A stretch of DNA of 64,000 bases. It comes from Haliscomenobacter hydrossis DSM 1100. GTDB taxonomy: Bacteria > Bacteroidota > Bacteroidia > Chitinophagales > Saprospiraceae. Below the pieces are notes generated by a model. It ran no database searches, was not told where the DNA came from, and saw only the letters and a list, made by a program, of their open reading frames with translations. This document shows positions 51,894 to 61,054 of the stretch, piece by piece; positions within the stretch are counted from its first letter, which is position 1; every line of letters begins with the position of its first letter. The stretch is from assembly GCF_000212735.1 (NCBI RefSeq), contig NC_015510.1, positions 1,426,001-1,490,000 of the forward strand, read 5' to 3'. Made by a program: the position numbers and the translations under genes.

Positions 51894-52880
51894 CTATTTT
51901 TCGGAAGGATATTGAAGTCCGATTTGTTGGCGAATACCATCCAAAAGTTCCATTCTGGCGAGGGTAAAATCGAGGTTCAAATCCGGGCTCTCGGTCAAAC
52001 CAAAGGATAGGCAGCGCATCACCTCCTGTGCTTCAAAAGTATAGCCGTGTACCTGGTTGTCAAATTGGAAGAATTCAGGCCGTTGCCCTTCGCGCAACAA
52101 ACTCATGGAGGTCATCTCATGAAAACGACTATGGATGTGAATCGTTCCGGTCTCGCCGTAAATAAAGGCTTCGGATTTGGTTCCCATCCTGATGGTGGTA
52201 TGCAAATGTGACAAGGCGCCATTCGTATGGCGCAGGATGATGGCCGTATCTTCATCTACGCCCGTAGCGCCCAGGTAGGCTTTGGCGGTCACTTCAACGG
52301 GCATGCCCAACACCAGGGTAGCCAAAAAAAGCGGATAAACCCCAATGTCCAATAGTGCACCGCCGCCCAGTGCCGGATTAAACAGTCGACCTTCGGGCTC
52401 ATAAGGGGGTTTAAACCCAAAATCGGCTTTGATGCCAAGCACGGCACCGATCTGGTTATCGGCAATGAGTTGCAACATTTTTTGGGTGGTGGGCAAAAAG
52501 CGCGTCCAAAACGCTTCCATCAAAAAAGTCCCTTGCAAACGCGCCGCTTCTACCATCTGCCTGGCTTCGTGAATGTTGATGGAGAAAGGTTTTTCACAAA
52601 GCACGGGAATCTTATGGGCGAGACAGAACAGGGTGTTTTCGCAATGCAGGTTGTTGGGCGTAGCAATGTACACCGCATCCAAATCGGGGCATTGGATGAT
52701 CGCTTCATAGCTGCCATAAACATGACTCGCACCATACTGACGGGCGAATTCCACCGAACGATCCATATCGCGGGAGGCTACCGCCGCGAGCCTGGCACCC
52801 GGTGTTTTTGCCAAATCAGACGCAAATTTGTGGGCGATGCGCCCCAGGCCGATGATGCCCCAGTTGAAGGTTCTGTTCAT
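51894..52880 (-). CDS. Gfo/Idh/MocA family oxidoreductase
   Basis: 328-aa NAD(P)-dependent oxidoreductase. The Rossmann motif WGIIGLGRIAHKFASDL is at the N-terminus, then VYIATPNNLHCENTLFCLAHKIPVLCEKPF, with EKPF the catalytic-lysine motif, and the C-terminal beta-sheet domain (GALLDIGVYPLFLA). It resembles dimeric dihydrodiol dehydrogenase/D-xylose dehydrogenase-like members, so a sugar or diol is a likely substrate. The ATG at 52880 (MNRTFNW) is chosen; the long N-terminal extension in the same frame is only repeat translation (NPRTLEPS). Downstream is the M20 peptidase-side repeat array; upstream of its start lies the same array. Confidence 0.88.
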   Translation of the reverse strand: MNRTFNWGIIGLGRIAHKFASDLAKTPGARLAAVASRDMDRSVEFARQYGASHVYGSYEAIIQCPDLDAVYIATPNNLHCENTLFCLAHKIPVLCEKPFSINIHEARQMVEAARLQGTFLMEAFWTRFLPTTQKMLQLIADNQIGAVLGIKADFGFKPPYEPEGRLFNPALGGGALLDIGVYPLFLATLVLGMPVEVTAKAYLGATGVDEDTAIILRHTNGALSHLHTTIRMGTKSEAFIYGETGTIHIHSRFHEMTSMSLLREGQRPEFFQFDNQVHGYTFEAQEVMRCLSFGLTESPDLNLDFTLARMELLDGIRQQIGLQYPSEK

Positions 52881-52891
52881 AAAAGGAAGGT

Positions 52892-53091
52892 TTGAGGATT
52901 CGGGGGTTTGAGGGTTCGTAGTTCGAGGGTTCGGGGGTTCGGGGGTTCGAGGGTTCGAGGGTTCGGGGGTTCGAGGGTTCGAGGGTTCGAGGGTTCGGGG
53001 GTTCGAGGGTTCGAGGGTTCGGGGGTTCGGGGGTTCGGGTAGAATTGTGTGCAACCATCGAACCCCCGAACTACGAACCCCCGAACCCTCA
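52892..53091. repeat. Largest 9-bp GGTTCGnGG array, with inverted copies
   Basis: About sixteen units of GGTTCG(G/A)GG with a 9-bp period run from about 52892 to 53040. About four inverted units follow at 53056-53091, reaching the stop of the M20 peptidase gene (53089-53091). Read in any minus-strand frame it encodes NPRTLEPS/NPRTPEP-like peptides, which explains the false N-terminal extensions here. Units mix G and A at position 7, so the array is not recent and uniform. Confidence 0.9.
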
Positions 53092-54396
53092 TTTTTTAAA
53101 CAAATGCAATGCCGCTTCCGCCATCGCTGCGACTCCGGTTTTTAAAGTGGGTTCAGGTACTGGGCAAAAAAGGGAAGAATGCAATGAAGGCAATTGGATG
53201 TCGCCTTTTGCCGCCTTTTCAGCCATGCTTGCCTCCTGGGTACCCAGCCAAAATAGAAAAATGGGTACTTTTTCTTCCGTTCGACCAAATAGGGCAAAAT
53301 CTTCACCCGCCATTGAAGGTTCCACTTCCTGAATTTGTGCGGGGCCAAAGGTAGTTTTAAAATGATTCACCACCCGCTCGGTCAGAGCCGGATCATTGTA
53401 GGTGGAAGGGGTTTCTTCGGGGCGCATGGTCAGTTTGGGGAATTTGCTTTCGGGCAAACCCGCCGCAATGGCTTCTCCCCGGCAAATGCGGCCAATTTTT
53501 TCGATGGTGTTTTTGCGTACTTGATCGGAATACGAGCGCATGGTCAGTTGCAAATGCACTTCGTTCGGAATCACATTGCCTTTGGCGCCACCGTGGATGG
53601 CACCGACCGTGACTACAGCGGGTTCGAGTGGGGAAGTTTCCCGACTGACGATGGTTTGTAACGTAGTGATGATGCGCGCCGACAAAACGATGGGGTCAAT
53701 GGTGGTGTGCGGATACGCCCCATGCCCTCCCTGGCCGTACACGGTAATGTCCATAAAGTCGACGTTGGCCAGGGTGTATTCTTTGCGGTAGCCAATACGG
53801 CCAGCAGCCAGCGTAGGACTCACGTGGATGGCCAAAGCGTAATCGGGTTTGGGAAATTTGCTGTACAAACCTTCTTTGAGCATGGCCTTGGCGCCACCAC
53901 TGCGTTCTTCGGCGGGTTGGCCCACCATGATCAGGGTCCCGCTCCACTTGCTTTTCATTTTGGCCAAGGTGCGCGCTGCACCCGTCCATACACTCATGTG
54001 TACGTCGTGGCCACAGGCGTGCATCACGCCTACGGTGTTGCCCGCTTCGTCTTTGGTGGTCACTTTGCTGGCGTATGCTTTGCCGGTTTCTTCCACTACT
54101 GGCAGGGCATCCATATCGGCGCGGATGAGCACGGTGGGGCCTGGGCCGTTTTTCAGGATACCTACTACTCCAGTGCCGCCGAAGTTTTCGGTGACTTGAA
54201 ATCCAATTTGTCGCAACTCTTCAGCCAGGCGCTTGGCCGTGTTGGTTTCGTAAAAGGAGAGTTCGGGATTTTGGTGCAGGTGGAGGTAGAGTTTTTCTAG
54301 ATAGGGGTAATCCTGGTTACTGAGGTCTTTGGCGGTTTGGGCCATCAAAGGCGTGCAAAACAAGAGAAAAAATATGGCGTAAATGGTATGGCGCAT
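53089..54396 (-). CDS. Secreted M20-family amidohydrolase
   Basis: 435-aa metallo-amidohydrolase of the M20D type (hippurate/indole-acetyl-amino-acid hydrolase-like), exported by a signal peptide (MRHTIYAIFFLLFCTPLMAQ). LHQNPELSFYET, IRADMDALPVVEETG and HACGHDVHMSVWTGAA carry the metal-binding His, Asp and Cys; AEERSGGAKAMLKEG holds the catalytic glutamates. A dimerisation domain sits in the middle (about 205-320), and SMAGEDFALFG near the end has the conserved metal ligand region. It would hydrolyse N-acyl amino acids or peptides outside the cytoplasm. Confidence 0.9.
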   Translation of the reverse strand: MRHTIYAIFFLLFCTPLMAQTAKDLSNQDYPYLEKLYLHLHQNPELSFYETNTAKRLAEELRQIGFQVTENFGGTGVVGILKNGPGPTVLIRADMDALPVVEETGKAYASKVTTKDEAGNTVGVMHACGHDVHMSVWTGAARTLAKMKSKWSGTLIMVGQPAEERSGGAKAMLKEGLYSKFPKPDYALAIHVSPTLAAGRIGYRKEYTLANVDFMDITVYGQGGHGAYPHTTIDPIVLSARIITTLQTIVSRETSPLEPAVVTVGAIHGGAKGNVIPNEVHLQLTMRSYSDQVRKNTIEKIGRICRGEAIAAGLPESKFPKLTMRPEETPSTYNDPALTERVVNHFKTTFGPAQIQEVEPSMAGEDFALFGRTEEKVPIFLFWLGTQEASMAEKAAKGDIQLPSLHSSLFCPVPEPTLKTGVAAMAEAALHLFKK

Positions 54397-54731
54397 GGAT
54401 GAAATTTTTCAGGCGGGCAAAATAAGGAAAAAGGGGTGTTATGCACGTTTATCTCGTAGGTCTTTTTACATTGCTATACGAATCTATTATTGTAACCCGC
54501 CTACGGCGGCTGAGTTTTTTAAAAGCGACAACAATGGGAACGCAGATGACACGGATTAAGCGGATTCACACGGATTTATTTGTTGGTAAATTGAGATCTG
54601 CGTCAATCCGCCAAATCCGTGTCATCTGTGCTCCCATTGAGACTTCTGCGGCAGAGCCGAAGGCTCCAAGCAGGAGTGGGACAAATTAGACTCAGCGGTA
54701 GAGGTGGACTTTGAACTTTCACCCTGCATTT
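54397..54731. repeat. Intergenic region with long hairpin
   Basis: Arms 54532-54567 and 54605-54639 are largely complementary (CAATGGGAACGCAGATGACA against TGTCATCTGTGCTCCCATTG). A CCCGCCTACGGCGGC palindrome lies to the left (54497-54511). Words such as AAATCCGTGTCATCTGTG tie it to the hairpin family at 16451, 57765 and 62881. It lies between divergent genes, so it is not a terminator. No gene is seen. Confidence 0.75.
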
Positions 54732-55445
54732 ATGGACGTAACCAGATTTGATAACGAGATTTCTCTGGCCGAAGCCGCCAGCGACCATATCCTGCAAGCC
54801 ATTCAGCAAAAACCAGATCTTTTGCTCTGCGCAGCTACGGGCAATACACCTACCTTGAGTTACCAAAAGCTGGTTGAAAAAGCTTCCGTTTTTCCATTGG
54901 ATCAATTGCGCCTGTTCAAGCTGGATGAATGGGGCGGCGTGCCGATGGAGCATTCCGGTACCTGTGAAACGTATTTGCAGCAGTATTTGATTTCGCCACT
55001 GCGGATCAGTACCGATCGGTATTTTTCCTTCCAAAGCAATCCCGCTGATCCCGAGCAAGAATGTGTAAAGGTGCAAAAAATGCTGGAGCAACAAGGGCCC
55101 ATCGACCTCTGTATTCTTGGCCTGGGCCTCAATGGGCACCTCGCTTTTAACGAGCCGGGGGAATATTTGCAGCCGCATTGCCATGTAGCGCAACTGACGG
55201 AAGCTTCCCTGGGACACAGCATGGCACAGGACATGGAGGGCGTGAAATTGTATGGGCTTACCTTGGGGATGAGTGATATTTTGGCAGCAAAAGAAATTAT
55301 GCTGCTGATTTCGGGGGCTTCAAAAGTGGAGATTACAAAACGTTTGTTGGAAGGGAAGATTAGTACACAGTTGCCAGCGTCGTTTTTGTGGTTGCATCCG
55401 AAGGTGAAGGTGTATGTAGTGACGAATTTTTCGAATGACGAGTGA
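54732..55445 (+). CDS. NagB-like sugar-phosphate isomerase/deaminase
   Basis: 237-aa protein of the NagB/6-phosphogluconolactonase superfamily. LLCAATGNTPTLSYQKLVEKA is the phosphate-binding loop, LFKLDEWGGVPMEHSGTCETYLQQ holds the catalytic Asp-Glu region, and ILGLGLNGHLAFNEP the His motif. The wording is closest to glucosamine- or galactosamine-6-phosphate deaminase/isomerase. The ATG at 54732 (MDVTRFDNE) is preferred to a TTG 21 bases upstream. The last codons (NFSNDE) and stop lie inside the left arm of a perfect inverted repeat. Confidence 0.85.
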   Translation: MDVTRFDNEISLAEAASDHILQAIQQKPDLLLCAATGNTPTLSYQKLVEKASVFPLDQLRLFKLDEWGGVPMEHSGTCETYLQQYLISPLRISTDRYFSFQSNPADPEQECVKVQKMLEQQGPIDLCILGLGLNGHLAFNEPGEYLQPHCHVAQLTEASLGHSMAQDMEGVKLYGLTLGMSDILAAKEIMLLISGASKVEITKRLLEGKISTQLPASFLWLHPKVKVYVVTNFSNDE

Positions 55446-55514
55446 CGAATATCCGGCACTTCGACTTCGCTCAGTGACCGGATATACGTCACTCGTCATT
55501 CGAAAAATTCGTCA
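55420..55514. repeat. 28-bp-arm hairpin with nested REP, over the nagB-like stop
   Basis: Perfect 28-bp arms (55420-55447 and 55487-55514) enclose an 8-bp pair ATATCCGG/CCGGATAT and the REP core CACTTCGACTTCGCTCAGTG (REP 55455-55479). The left arm contains the stop codon of the NagB-like gene; the right arm is an inverted copy of that gene's 3' end. It lies between convergent genes. Confidence 0.9.
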
Positions 55515-55523
55515 TTCCTTCCC

Positions 55524-57716
55524 CTACTGCACCAGCACCCGCTTCACCCCTACCCCATCATTTGTAAGCAATTCCAAAACATATATCCCCACTGGAAAAT
55601 CCTGAGTCGACAGCTCGAATTGGTTGTTCCCCACCGCTGCTTCGATGGTTTTAGCCCACAACAAACGCCCATGAGCATCCCGAAAATTCAGGCGGCACGG
55701 GGTTTGTTCATTTGCAGCATACACCAGGGTAAAAGCACCCTGACTAGGCTGCGGCAGCACCTGCATGCGCTCCTCCAAACGCGGCGCATCGTGCAAGCCC
55801 GTGGCTGGACTACAAGCAGTACCACCGGCTGCGATGATCCGGCTCAACAGGGCAATGTACGCCGCCTGGTAATAAATGGCGGGTTCACTGATTTCCCAGG
55901 AATTTTCGGGCCAGCTGAAGTTCCAGTCTTTGTAACTTTTTTGCGGAGGCTGGGCAGCCGGAGGCGAGATGGTTTTTACCGAAAAATCCTTGTTCGGACC
56001 ACCCGTTACGTACCCTGGGGGTGGGCCTTTGGGCGAGGTCAGGGCGTTGTCCCAATCCGATTTGTCTTTGAACCAGCCGTGGTAGAGTTCGTTGACACAT
56101 TTTTCACCCCCGTAATTGTACATGTTGCTCAACATCACCATCGTCAGGGGGTTGACGCCGTGCAGCCAGTGCAGGTACTGTTCGGCCACTTCGTAATAGG
56201 TGGCGTGCTGGCTGGTATTGATGCCAAAATGGATGAAATCCAGGTTGAGTAAACCCGAATTGGAGCGAATATTGTTGCTGCCCCAGTGGTGCGCCCAGTC
56301 TTCCATAAAGGCGCGGTACAGGTCGGTTTTGTTTTGGTAATTGTTGATGGAAAAGGCGTAGTTCATGTTGGCTTTTTGCCCCTTGATTTTGCTGGCTACC
56401 GCTGGCGTAGCGCTGGGCATGCCCGCGTATTTGAGCAAGGCAAAAGAAACGCCCATGTTGTAGGAAACCCAATAGTTCTCTTTTACGGGGCGTATTTTTT
56501 CGTAATTGGCGTCGATCGCGGTTTTGTAACTGTTGTTCCCCGTGGCTTCCAACAAATAAATCGCGGCAGCCACGGCATTGCCCAGTTGGCCCTCCACATC
56601 GCGATCGGCATCGCCGGAGGTGATGTTTTGGTCGTCGCAGGTGGTTTCAAAAGTACTGAGGTTGTTGGTGGTCACCAGGGCGCGTGCCCAGGCTTTGACC
56701 GCCCGATCAATCAGGTCTTGTCCATAAGCTTGCAGAGCTGGGTCGGGCAGCGATTTGTATACCTGTCCCGCACAAGCAAAAATAGCCGCTCCGGTGATGG
56801 TTGCCGAAGTACACTCCCCCACCCAATAGCGGGGCCGGGTATCCAAACTGGGCAGCGCGGGTACTTCGTTGAAGTTGTCGACGCCCACTTTGAGCATGAA
56901 ACCGTTGGTGCCTGTGGCGTCCTGCATTCGTTTGAGCCAGTCGAGTTCCCATTTGATTTCGTCCAACAGGTCGGGGATGTTGTTGCCCGATTCGGGGATG
57001 TTGTAGTTGTCTTTGAACACCGTGGGGTTGAGGCGGTAGGCTTCCAGCATGTTCAACAGGGGATCGAAGGTGAAAGTGGTGTACTTGTTGGGGTCACCCG
57101 CATCCCACCAGCCTCCGCTCACATCACGGGCAGTGGTGGGGTTGCTTTTATCGTAACGGCTACGGGCGGCTTTGTCCTGATTGGGGCCGCCGTAGCAGGC
57201 CGCATCGGCCCATTTGGGTTCAACGTAGGGTGGATTTTTGGCAAAATTGATCCTTTGGTAAAAAAACATACGCACGGCCTGGCGCAGTACCTCGTCGTAG
57301 ATTTTGTCTCCAATATCGAAGCGAAAAGAGCCGACTTGATTCGCTACATCGTAGACGTAATAGGAACCGGGAGTAGACACCGTGCTGAAATCGAACCACC
57401 AGCCGCGGTCACCCGACTGGCTGTGGGTGTTGCCATTGTTCCAGATTTGCAGCGTGCCAGTAAACACCACGTGGTCGTCATCCCAGCGGCGGATTTGGTA
57501 TTGGTTGTTGCCTACGCCGGGTGCAAAAGTTTGACTAGCATTGAAGCCCACTTGGGGATCGGCAATGACGGCAATTTTTTTGGATTGACAGAAGTAACCG
57601 AACTGGTCTACTTTGATGAACTCGGTGGTGGTTTTGGGGCCAGCCAAGACCTGGAAAGTGCAGCTCATCAACAGGAACAGGAAGTAGTTGCGACGATGTA
57701 CGTTTTTCATCAACAT
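55524..57716 (-). CDS. GH9 endoglucanase with T9SS sorting domain
   Basis: 730-aa secreted beta-glucanase. A signal peptide (about 1-25), an N-terminal Ig-like cellulase domain (about 30-135; IKVDQFGYFCQSKKIAVI), then the GH9 (alpha/alpha)6 barrel. GGWWDAGDPNKY has the catalytic aspartates (D205, D208), LHGVNPLTMVML matches the GH9 active-site region, and SWPENSWEISEPAIYYQA holds the acid Glu (E611). The last ~75 residues (VLPQPSQGAFTLVYA...GIYVLELLTNDGVGVKRVLVQ) are a T9SS type A sorting tail. It should attack cellulose or mixed-linkage glucan at the cell surface. Start M1 or M3 is open. Confidence 0.9.
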   Translation of the reverse strand: MLMKNVHRRNYFLFLLMSCTFQVLAGPKTTTEFIKVDQFGYFCQSKKIAVIADPQVGFNASQTFAPGVGNNQYQIRRWDDDHVVFTGTLQIWNNGNTHSQSGDRGWWFDFSTVSTPGSYYVYDVANQVGSFRFDIGDKIYDEVLRQAVRMFFYQRINFAKNPPYVEPKWADAACYGGPNQDKAARSRYDKSNPTTARDVSGGWWDAGDPNKYTTFTFDPLLNMLEAYRLNPTVFKDNYNIPESGNNIPDLLDEIKWELDWLKRMQDATGTNGFMLKVGVDNFNEVPALPSLDTRPRYWVGECTSATITGAAIFACAGQVYKSLPDPALQAYGQDLIDRAVKAWARALVTTNNLSTFETTCDDQNITSGDADRDVEGQLGNAVAAAIYLLEATGNNSYKTAIDANYEKIRPVKENYWVSYNMGVSFALLKYAGMPSATPAVASKIKGQKANMNYAFSINNYQNKTDLYRAFMEDWAHHWGSNNIRSNSGLLNLDFIHFGINTSQHATYYEVAEQYLHWLHGVNPLTMVMLSNMYNYGGEKCVNELYHGWFKDKSDWDNALTSPKGPPPGYVTGGPNKDFSVKTISPPAAQPPQKSYKDWNFSWPENSWEISEPAIYYQAAYIALLSRIIAAGGTACSPATGLHDAPRLEERMQVLPQPSQGAFTLVYAANEQTPCRLNFRDAHGRLLWAKTIEAAVGNNQFELSTQDFPVGIYVLELLTNDGVGVKRVLVQ

Positions 57717-58087
57717 AAAATTTTAGCTAAAGCTTTGAATAAGGCCACCTGCGGTGGCTTTTCTCAATTTTTTTACCGCAAAGACGCAAAGGCACTAAGC
57801 ACTGAAATGTTACGCTCTTTGTGCCTTTGTGGTGAAAAAAATCCGCCGCAGGCGGGGTACTAAACTTTTATGGAAAATTAAAGCTTTCAGGGAAATGCAG
57901 ACAGGGGGTTACTGTGCGAAGTTCGGGGGTGCTGGTGCAATAGTCTTTAATTCAAGACTCTTTTTTGACAAATGTACGCGCTTCGACCGTTCTACACCTT
58001 ACCCTTCACTGAAAAAACGTACCTTTAAGCCCATTATTTTTACAAACCATCGACTCTATGAAGGGTCTAAACGTACACACTTAACCA
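57717..58087. repeat. Divergent spacer with rRNA-spacer-like hairpin
   Basis: CAAAGACGCAAAGGCAC (about 57778-57794) pairs with GTGCCTTTGTGGTG (57821-57834), and GCCACCTGCGGTGGC / CCGCCGCAGGCGG palindromes flank it (57743-57757, 57843-57855). The layout (short GC palindrome, long hairpin, short GC palindrome) is the same as at 16451-16580. A short GGTTCGGGG-like patch follows near 57921. No gene is seen; the M16 gene promoter should be at the right end. Confidence 0.7.
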
Positions 58088-60934
58088 ATGAAAAAAACCA
58101 TTTTAACCAGCCTATTTAGCGCTTTGCTACTTGGGTTGAGTTTCAGCGCATTTGGCCAAACCAAACTGGTCGAAAAAATAGACCGCAAGGGCAGCGAGCT
58201 CGTCATTTCTTATGAAAAATACGTGCTGCCCAATGGCCTCACCGTCATTGTACACGAAGACCACTCCGACCCGGTCGTACACGTTGATGTGACTTACCAC
58301 GTAGGATCAGGCCGTGAAGAAATTGGTAAATCCGGTTTTGCCCACTTCTTCGAACACATGATGTTCCAGGGTTCCGATAACGTAGCCGACGAAGAACATT
58401 TCAAACTGGTCACCGAAGCAGGCGGCACCCTCAATGGCTCCACCAACCGCGACCGCACCAACTACTACGAAACCGTACCCAGCAACCAATTGGAAGTAGC
58501 CCTTTGGCTGGAAGCCGACCGCATGGGCTTTTTGCTGGACGCCGTTACGCAGAAAAAATTTGAAATTCAACGCGCCACGGTGAAAAACGAACGTGGCCAG
58601 AATTACGACAACCGTCCTTATGGACTGGCAGGCGAGGTCACCAGCAAAAACTTGTATCCTTATGGCCATCCTTATTCCTGGTTGACCATCGGTTATGTAG
58701 AAGACCTCAACCGGGTCGACGTGAACGACCTCAAGCGCTTTTTCCTGCGCTGGTATGGCCCAAACAATGCAACCCTGACTGTGGGCGGTGATGTTACTGC
58801 GGCTCAAGTGGTGAAACTGGCGGAAAAATACTTCGGCAGCATCCCACGTGGTCCCGAAGTAAGCAACATGCCGAAGATGGTTCCAACGCTGGAAAGCGAC
58901 CGTTACATCTCTTATGTCGACAACTACATCCGCTTTCCGCGTCTGCAAATGACCCTGCCCAGCGTGCCCAACTATCACCCTGACAAGGCCGCGTTGGATT
59001 GTTTGGCTTCGTTGATGGCACAAGGCAAAAACACCGTTTTTTACCAAAATTTCATCAAAGCCCAAAAAGCCCAGCAGGCCAGTGCGTTTAATCAAGGCAC
59101 TGAATTGAGTGGCGAATTCAGCATTGGCATTCTGCCTACCCCCGGAAATTCCCTGACCGATATCGAAGCGCTGATCCGCAAATCCATCACAGATTTTGAA
59201 GCCAAAGGCATCAGCGATGAAGAAGTGGAGCGGTACAAAGTACAATACGAATCAGGCCGGATCAATGCGCTTTCCAGTGTTTCTGGCAAAGTATCACAAC
59301 TGGCTGCATACCAGACCTTTACTGGCAATCCCAACATGTTTCCAGTAGAACTGGCGGCGGTACGCGCCATCACCAAAGCGGATGTATTGCGGGTTTTTAA
59401 CCAGTACGTCAAAAACAAACCGGGCGTAATCCTGAGCATCCTGCCCAAATCTGGCGAGGTAAAACCTGCTGCTGCTGACAACTACAAGGTTGACGAATCC
59501 AAATACGTCGCGCCAGCGGATCAATACGCGGGTTTGACCTATGTAAAGGCCAAAGATAATTTTGATCGCAGCAAAAAACCGGGTTCCAGTACCAATCCCG
59601 TGGTGACTGTGCCAACGCTCTGGCGCTCCAAACTGGCCAATGGCGTCCAGATCATAGGTACCCAGAACTCTGAAATCCCTACAGTTACTTTGTCGATTAG
59701 TGTCAAAGGTGGTCAAATGTTGGACCCATTGGACAAAGTTGGCTTGGCCAACCTGTGCAGTCAAATGTTGCGCGAAGGGACTGAAAACTACAGCGCCGAA
59801 GCTTTTGAAGACGAGTTGCGCAACCTGGGTGCCAGCATCAATGTTGGTGTCAGCGAAACAGAACTTACTTTTTCGATGAATGCGTTGGTGAAAAATCTGG
59901 ACAAAAGTATTGCCCTGTTGGAAGAACGGGTGTACCGTTCCAAATTTAAAGAAGAGGATTTTAACCGCATCAAACAAAACACCATTCGGGGCATCATCAA
60001 CAGTTCGACCCAGGCGGCGGGGGTTGCCAGCGAAGTTTTCCAAGCTTTGTTGTATGGCAAAAAAGACATCCGTGGCTATGCCGTCGAAGGAACCGAAGAA
60101 ACGGTTGGCCGGATCACCCTGGCGGATGTCGAGCAGTATTACCGCAACAACATCTCGGCACCACTGACCAACGTGGTGGTAGTAGGCGACATCAAACAAC
60201 AAGAAATGCTGCCCAAGCTGGCTTTTTTGAATAAGATGACGGCTAAACCCGTCACGCTACCTGTGCTTAAGCCCCTGATGCAAAGCAATAAGGCTAAAAT
60301 CTACATCGTAGATCAGCCCAAAGCGGCCCAATCAGAAATCCGCATTGGTTACGACGCGCTGCCTTTTGATGCTACGGGTGAGTATTTCAAAGCCGGTTTG
60401 ATGAACTACAACCTGGGAGGCTCTTTCAACAGCCGTATTAACCTCAATTTGCGGGAAGACAAAGGGTATACGTATGGCGCCCGTTCTGGTTTTTCGGGTT
60501 ACCAAACCTCTGGATATTTCGTGGCCAGCGCTGGGGTAAAAGCTACCGCAACCGACAGCTCGGTAGTAGAATTCATGAAGGAAATCAACAAGTTTCGCAC
60601 TTCTGGCGTAACGGATGCAGAGCTCACCTTTATGAAAAGCTCCATTGGCCAACGCGATGCGCTGCGTTACGAAACGGGTTTCCAGAAAGCGGGCTTTTTG
60701 AACCAGATCATCAAGTACAACCTGCCGGATGGTTTTACCAAAAAACAAAGCGAGATCATCAAAACCATCACCAAAACCGAGCTGAATGCTCTGGCCAAGA
60801 AGTTGCTCAAACCTGAGGCAGCCTATATTCTGGTAGTGGGGGACAAAGCTTTGATTAAGCCGGGTTTGGAAAAATTGGGTTACGAGATTGTGGAGTTGGA
60901 TAAGAAGGGGAATGTGGTAGTGGCCAAGCCATAA
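58088..60934 (+). CDS. M16-family (pitrilysin-like) double-domain peptidase, exported
   Basis: 948-aa zinc metallopeptidase with a signal peptide (MKKTILTSLFSALLLGLSFSAFGQ). The first half has YVLPNGLTVIVHEDHSDPVVHVDVTYHVGS and the inverted zinc motif HFFEH (86-90), with the distal Glu expected about 75 residues later. The second half (from about 510, LWRSKLANGVQIIGTQNSEIPTVTLSISVKGG) repeats the fold without HxxEH and ends with the conserved R/Y region (NLREDKGYTYGARSGF). The two halves form the closed chamber usual for periplasmic M16 proteins that degrade peptides. It converges on the M61 gene. Confidence 0.92.
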   Translation: MKKTILTSLFSALLLGLSFSAFGQTKLVEKIDRKGSELVISYEKYVLPNGLTVIVHEDHSDPVVHVDVTYHVGSGREEIGKSGFAHFFEHMMFQGSDNVADEEHFKLVTEAGGTLNGSTNRDRTNYYETVPSNQLEVALWLEADRMGFLLDAVTQKKFEIQRATVKNERGQNYDNRPYGLAGEVTSKNLYPYGHPYSWLTIGYVEDLNRVDVNDLKRFFLRWYGPNNATLTVGGDVTAAQVVKLAEKYFGSIPRGPEVSNMPKMVPTLESDRYISYVDNYIRFPRLQMTLPSVPNYHPDKAALDCLASLMAQGKNTVFYQNFIKAQKAQQASAFNQGTELSGEFSIGILPTPGNSLTDIEALIRKSITDFEAKGISDEEVERYKVQYESGRINALSSVSGKVSQLAAYQTFTGNPNMFPVELAAVRAITKADVLRVFNQYVKNKPGVILSILPKSGEVKPAAADNYKVDESKYVAPADQYAGLTYVKAKDNFDRSKKPGSSTNPVVTVPTLWRSKLANGVQIIGTQNSEIPTVTLSISVKGGQMLDPLDKVGLANLCSQMLREGTENYSAEAFEDELRNLGASINVGVSETELTFSMNALVKNLDKSIALLEERVYRSKFKEEDFNRIKQNTIRGIINSSTQAAGVASEVFQALLYGKKDIRGYAVEGTEETVGRITLADVEQYYRNNISAPLTNVVVVGDIKQQEMLPKLAFLNKMTAKPVTLPVLKPLMQSNKAKIYIVDQPKAAQSEIRIGYDALPFDATGEYFKAGLMNYNLGGSFNSRINLNLREDKGYTYGARSGFSGYQTSGYFVASAGVKATATDSSVVEFMKEINKFRTSGVTDAELTFMKSSIGQRDALRYETGFQKAGFLNQIIKYNLPDGFTKKQSEIIKTITKTELNALAKKLLKPEAAYILVVGDKALIKPGLEKLGYEIVELDKKGNVVVAKP

Positions 60935-60955
60935 AGATTTGCACCACGGATAACA

Positions 60956-61030
60956 GTAGAGTAGAGAGAAGCGGCGCTGCCGCTTCTCCCCCTCGTCAAT
61001 CCGTACGTGCGGTTTTCCCGCATACGGCTT
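60956..61030 (-). ncRNA. Group II intron domains V and VI
   Basis: Domain V starts AGCCGTATGCGGG and ends CCGCACGTACGG, with a GAAAA-type loop; the AGC catalytic triad is present. Domain VI is GAGAAGCGGC-AGC-GCCGCTTCTC, with G-T/G-C pairs below and an unpaired A at 60962, the expected lariat branch point. Confidence 0.9.
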
Positions 61031-61054
61031 TCCTATGAACTTCTTCATGAGCTT

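Noticed and set aside
51668-51940. 90-codon minus-strand frame between the Gfo/Idh/MocA and PhoD-like genes
   Set aside because: It begins inside the oxidoreductase gene, is low in complexity and shows no recognisable domain.
52880-53054. NPRTLEPS-rich N-terminal extension of the Gfo/Idh/MocA protein
   Set aside because: It is a translation of the 9-bp repeat array; the Rossmann fold starts properly at MNRTFNWGIIGLG. The same holds for the M28 and GltD extensions.
52892-53091. 9-bp array considered as a CRISPR or replication-origin iteron array
   Set aside because: No spacers; the motif recurs at many intergenic sites next to unrelated genes, with no Rep gene or DnaA-box cluster.
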